From a virus: DNA of 64,000 bases. Below are positions 61,176-64,000 of this stretch, one piece after another. Under the pieces are notes generated by a model. It had not been told where the DNA came from and did not search any database. It saw nothing but the letters and a program-made list of their open reading frames with translations. The DNA lies in IMG/VR virus record IMGVR_UViG_3300042558_000752, positions 1 through 64,000 of that record. One strand, given 5' to 3'. The position numbers and the translations under genes were made by a program. Each line of letters begins with the position of its first letter. Position 1 is the first letter of the stretch.

Positions 61176-61571
61176 TTAGTATTTGATGAATGAACCATTT
61201 TCTCCGTCTTCGGAGACCTCAATCCAAACCTCACGGCCTGGATACTTTTGTGAAATAGTGTCGTATAATTCGTCCGACATCATTTCGCAACTTTTATGAT
61301 CTAGCGACAAAACACCTTGTGCGCTATGATACAGTTGTTCAAGCCACCGCTTGAACTGTATGAATTCCACATCTCTATCATTGTGGGTGACACTAAGCCA
61401 TACCCTAAAATGGAAAATATGACGATGAGGATTAGCAAGAAACGATACATCATATTGATCTCCTGTTGCTAGGTTAGGGTCTGTTGCGGCCGCAGGATAG
61501 CAGTGAATGCCTTCCTTTTGAAATGTGACCCAAATCATTTTAAGCGGTCGTTGGTCTTGTCTAATGATCAT
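61176..61571 (-). CDS. queD: QueD-like (6-pyruvoyltetrahydropterin synthase family) protein
   Basis: Would convert dihydroneopterin triphosphate to 6-carboxytetrahydropterin. The 131 residues show PHRHIFHFRVWLSV (His-x-His zinc site), VEFIQFKRWLEQLY, the LSLDHKSCEMM block and VWIEVSEDGENG. The catalytic Cys that stands shortly before the His pair in bacterial QueD is not in its usual place; the nearest is in GIHCYPAA about 25 residues earlier. The start at 61571 overlaps the previous stop (ATGA); a later ATG at 61538 is also plausible. Pathway context with FolE and QueE supports the family call; the activity may differ. Confidence 0.62.
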   Translation of the reverse strand: MIIRQDQRPLKMIWVTFQKEGIHCYPAAATDPNLATGDQYDVSFLANPHRHIFHFRVWLSVTHNDRDVEFIQFKRWLEQLYHSAQGVLSLDHKSCEMMSDELYDTISQKYPGREVWIEVSEDGENGSFIKY

Positions 61572-61948
61572 CGCAGTTGTTCCATGGTAATGATTTTACT
61601 TAATGCGTCGCCGAGATCTTTGTCGTCGGTGACTACGTGTAGACTGTGTCGATTCTCATCGCTCTTACGGTCATACTTGGTAGTTTCGATAATAGTACCA
61701 CCACTGGCACCATATACACTTAATCTGAATCCTTGAGAATGCAAGTCCGGACCATCGCTGTCTTCAGGAGCATAGCACTCATTGGGTTGACTATCGTTCA
61801 TCAACCAGTTGCGAATTCTTTGTTTAATGGTTAGTTTCATAGGTCTTTCTTCTAGGTATGGTCTTGCACGTTTTATTTTATTGGCACCGGTAATTCTAGG
61901 AATGCGTCTTTGACTAGCTGTCGATGCTACTGCGTATCCACCACTCAT
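61568..61948 (-). CDS. unrecognised protein in the deazaguanine block
   Basis: 126 residues with a basic N-terminus (QRRIPRITGANKIKRARPYL), a helix TIKQRIRNWLMND and a small strand-rich end (FRLSVYGASGGTIIETTKYD, HSLHVVTDDKDLGDALSKII). The start overlaps the previous stop; an internal ATG at 61840 with AGAAAG upstream could be the true start. No family recognised. It lies between the QueD-like gene and a second unknown. Confidence 0.55.
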   Translation of the reverse strand: MSGGYAVASTASQRRIPRITGANKIKRARPYLEERPMKLTIKQRIRNWLMNDSQPNECYAPEDSDGPDLHSQGFRLSVYGASGGTIIETTKYDRKSDENRHSLHVVTDDKDLGDALSKIITMEQLR

Positions 61949-62478
61949 TTGATAATCTCATCTTTGCCATATTGATCCCAATTAGTGAAGCGATCTCTTC
62001 CTAATAGATCCTGTAGGTTATGACACCACACCCCAGGATTGCTTGCGTTAAAGTCTTTGTCATCTATCTTCAATGTAGCATTGTAACCTAGTTGATTAAT
62101 GTAAGGTAATTTTACACTGATCTGCGGAATAAATCTACGCTTTTCGGTAAGGCCGCTTTCGAGTAATCCTTCTGCTTCGCTGACATCAAAGTCTAGTGTA
62201 CACCAGAATTCGTGTTCGCTATCTAAACATACATAGATCATATTTTCCCACGGACGCCACGTTGCAGCATCATTGACGCCTAGAGTTTTAAAACTTTGAT
62301 TAGCACCAAAATAGATATGCTCACATTCGTACTTGCTAGCCAGTTCCATGATGGTATATGGATCGTGTACACCTACGACAAACAATGTTTTCATTCCGTA
62401 GGCAGGAGTACGTTCAATTTCAATTCCTACAAAGAAAGTAATAGATTCTTTGACGCCTTCGGTGTATGTTCTTTTCAT
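61945..62478 (-). CDS. unrecognised conserved-looking protein in the deazaguanine block
   Basis: A 177-residue alpha/beta protein (FFVGIEIERTPAYGMKTLFV, VGVHDPYTIMELASKYECEH, then YVCLDSEHEFWCTLDFDVSE). It looks globular and soluble with four cysteines that do not form a known site. Its place between DpdA-like and QueD-like genes makes a role in base modification possible, but no motif proves it. Confidence 0.55.
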   Translation of the reverse strand: MKRTYTEGVKESITFFVGIEIERTPAYGMKTLFVVGVHDPYTIMELASKYECEHIYFGANQSFKTLGVNDAATWRPWENMIYVCLDSEHEFWCTLDFDVSEAEGLLESGLTEKRRFIPQISVKLPYINQLGYNATLKIDDKDFNASNPGVWCHNLQDLLGRDRFTNWDQYGKDEIIK

Positions 62479-62702
62479 AGTTCCAATCCGTTTCTTCTTG
62501 CTTCTTGTTCTGCCTGTGCTTCTTGCATCACTGCGTTGTGCTTGTGTTTAAGTATAACAATATCGTCCTTTAAACGCAACCTCTGTTTCTTCATTTCGTC
62601 TATTTTTAGGTCATCATAGATGCCAGTTTTCTCCATACTGTCTATCTGTTTGTCCAAAACTCTGTGAGCTTCTTCTAGATGCTTGATTTTATTTTGATAC
62701 AT
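62475..62702 (-). CDS. small coiled-coil protein (DUF465/YdcH-like)
   Basis: A 75-residue helical hairpin: KIKHLEEAHRVLDKQIDSME then DLKIDEMKKQRLRLKDDIVI, the pattern of the DUF465 (YdcH-like) small proteins of bacteria (lekeH..LD..I...LKK.KL.LKDEI). Function of that family is unclear. AAGGAG precedes the ATG. Confidence 0.6.
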   Translation of the reverse strand: MYQNKIKHLEEAHRVLDKQIDSMEKTGIYDDLKIDEMKKQRLRLKDDIVILKHKHNAVMQEAQAEQEARRNGLEL

Positions 62703-62711
62703 GTTAACTCC

Positions 62712-64000
62712 TTATTCTACAACCAAACTGTTCAACTCGTCATCGTCTGGATTGGCAAAATCAATTTCGCCTGCTTTCTTACCATCATCGAAATCAAATA
62801 AGTTACCAAATGTATTAGCAGCAGGACCACCTTGTAAGCGTGAACCTTCTAGTGATTTCAAGAACTGCGCACCAGTTTCAATCATATCAAACGCTTCTGC
62901 TTTGGTTTTAGTATTGAATAGTTCTTCAACAAACGTACCAAAGTAAAGAATCTTATTCGGAACCCAATCGCTGAATTCAATTTCTTTCTTGCCTTCAATG
63001 CTCTTCATACGCCAGTCCGGAGTGAATCTAGTACATTCGATATCCATCAACTGTTGAGCACGTTGCACGGCCTTGATATGGCATTCTACATTATGCCCCA
63101 TCATTAGTGCGTAGCTGAAACTATCCCAACTAGTCTTGTTTGGAATCTTGCCTAGTTTGTTAAGTCTCGGAACTTCCTGATAGTGTTCTGGATTCAAGTG
63201 ATTAAACTTGACATCGCCGAGTTCAGCATCTGTCTTGCGAACACCGTAGTTGTAATATGCAATATCGCCCATGGTCAAACGACTTCCAAACTCACTTTCA
63301 AACGGAAACGGAATATCAAAACGTCCTGAAAGTGCTTTATTGTCCGGAGCCTTGTCCATGATAACACTCCAACGCTTGTTGGTGTGCTGTGCATTTGTGT
63401 ATACAAGTCCGTGAGCAGTAGCAATGAACGGGCTTGCACAGTCGAAGCTGATTGTAAGTTCTGGATTGATATGCTTACGGATTTGACGTTGAATCTGTGT
63501 TAGATAACAACTCCAGTCTAATTGTGCTGTACCCAAGAAGTGAATCCAGTTCTTACCTGTAAGCATGCCTTCGTCACGCATGGTCATTAGACGTTTGAGT
63601 GTGATGTCCATCTTACACATATTAGCGCCACCGAACGCCCATCCTTCTGCTTCTTTTCCTGCAAATGGTCCTTTAGGATCGCTAAACTCTACAACACCAC
63701 GATACCACTTTTCCGCTGTGTCCCAATCACCGCCTTGCAGTACGTTAAGCCACTTGGTAGCTCCCAAGCGATTATCTAGAAAGTACTTGTTATTATAACG
63801 AGTCTTTTCTAAACAGTCTTCGAATGTTTTTAACCCAGTCTTTGGACTGTGGATATGGTCACATGCCCACGTAGGCACGTCTAACATCATACTCCAATCG
63901 GCAGTTGCTTCTAGCCATTCGAGAATCTTTTGACGTGTCTTAGTAGCTTCTACACCTTCGAAGTTCAACCAATCAAATTTAAGAACACCTTTACCGATCT
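62712..64000 (-). CDS. dpdA: DpdA/TGT-like transglycosylase, 5' end beyond the window
   Basis: The frame is open to the right edge (upstream codons read GKGVLKFDW before the TTG at 63968), so the N-terminus is missing. The visible part matches the tRNA-guanine-transglycosylase superfamily, phage DpdA branch: DWSMMLDVPTWA, NWIHFLGTAQLDWSCYL, and ISFDCASPFIATAHGLVYTN, in which the Asp of FDC is the expected nucleophile (compare FDC.LPTR in TGT). Such enzymes exchange guanine in DNA for a 7-deazaguanine. Together with FolE, QueD-like and QueE it completes most of a DNA-modification route. The conserved zinc cysteines of tRNA TGT were not recognised. It could still act on tRNA, but the phage context favours DNA. 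Confidence 0.7.
   Translation of the reverse strand, partial: IGKGVLKFDWLNFEGVEATKTRQKILEWLEATADWSMMLDVPTWACDHIHSPKTGLKTFEDCLEKTRYNNKYFLDNRLGATKWLNVLQGGDWDTAEKWYRGVVEFSDPKGPFAGKEAEGWAFGGANMCKMDITLKRLMTMRDEGMLTGKNWIHFLGTAQLDWSCYLTQIQRQIRKHINPELTISFDCASPFIATAHGLVYTNAQHTNKRWSVIMDKAPDNKALSGRFDIPFPFESEFGSRLTMGDIAYYNYGVRKTDAELGDVKFNHLNPEHYQEVPRLNKLGKIPNKTSWDSFSYALMMGHNVECHIKAVQRAQQLMDIECTRFTPDWRMKSIEGKKEIEFSDWVPNKILYFGTFVEELFNTKTKAEAFDMIETGAQFLKSLEGSRLQGGPAANTFGNLFDFDDGKKAGEIDFANPDDDELNSLVVE

Noticed and set aside
54444-64000. QueC (preQ0 synthase) in the deazaguanine block
   Set aside because: No product has the SGGxDS nucleotide-binding motif; the phosphoribosyltransferase and the 177-residue unknown do not fit.
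1-64000. CRISPR arrays, insertion sequences, integrase or attachment sites
   Set aside because: No regularly spaced repeats, transposase or recombinase motifs were seen; the only direct repeats are protein-coding.

Overview
The window is part of the genome of a large T4-like tailed bacteriophage (myovirus). The direct evidence is a recognisable core set: the recombination nuclease pair gp46/gp47, the late sigma factor gp55, the baseplate proteins gp48, gp53-like, gp5, gp25 and gp6, a T4-type RNase H (flap 5'-3' exonuclease), and many late promoters of the NATAAATA type. Small accessory genes (GTP cyclohydrolase, HIT protein, phosphoribosyltransferase, cupin, QueE and QueD relatives) recall marine and freshwater T4-like phages such as cyanophages and pelagiphages. 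No photosynthesis gene or other host marker lies in the window, so the host is not determined.

Layout. (1) Positions 1-4582, minus strand: GIY-YIG-like protein, a small basic protein, gp46, gp47 and gp55. (2) 4667-14196, plus strand: baseplate block gp48, gp53-like, putative hub, spike gp5, gp25 and gp6. (3) 14198-28009: one 4603-residue gp7-like baseplate protein that carries an FG-GAP beta-propeller and several chitin-binding-like (CBM5/12-like) modules. (4) 28038-39736: a structural protein, four fibre-type proteins sharing one N-terminal module, a small fibre-assembly-like protein and a pair of related structural proteins. (5) 39804-49771: a glycan-type island made of four GT-A-like transferases, a radical SAM enzyme, two proteins with an EKT(F/W)-x-P motif, an SGNH hydrolase and a UDP-glucose/GDP-mannose-type dehydrogenase. 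Late promoters stand before each of its transcription units, two of them face to face at 48505-48527. (6) 49755-64000, minus strand: many small conserved genes plus RNase H, QueE, an AbrB-like protein, HIT, phosphoribosyltransferase, cupin, an MBD4-like DNA glycosylase, a CDGSH-like protein, FolE, a 2OG-Fe(II) oxygenase, a GT-B glycosyltransferase, a QueD-like protein and a DpdA/TGT-like protein cut by the right edge.

How they fit together. gp55 reads the late promoters that serve the structural genes and the glycan island, so the island should act late, on the virion or on the envelope of the lysing cell. The minus-strand block 6 holds FolE, QueD-like, QueE and a DpdA-like transglycosylase, most of a route that makes a 7-deazaguanine and inserts it into phage DNA; QueC is not in the window. 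Two minus-strand genes (gp47 and queE) have near-perfect sigma70-type promoters whose -10 box lies only 5-6 bases before the start codon, which suggests leaderless mRNAs. I see no tRNA, CRISPR array, insertion sequence or integrase.
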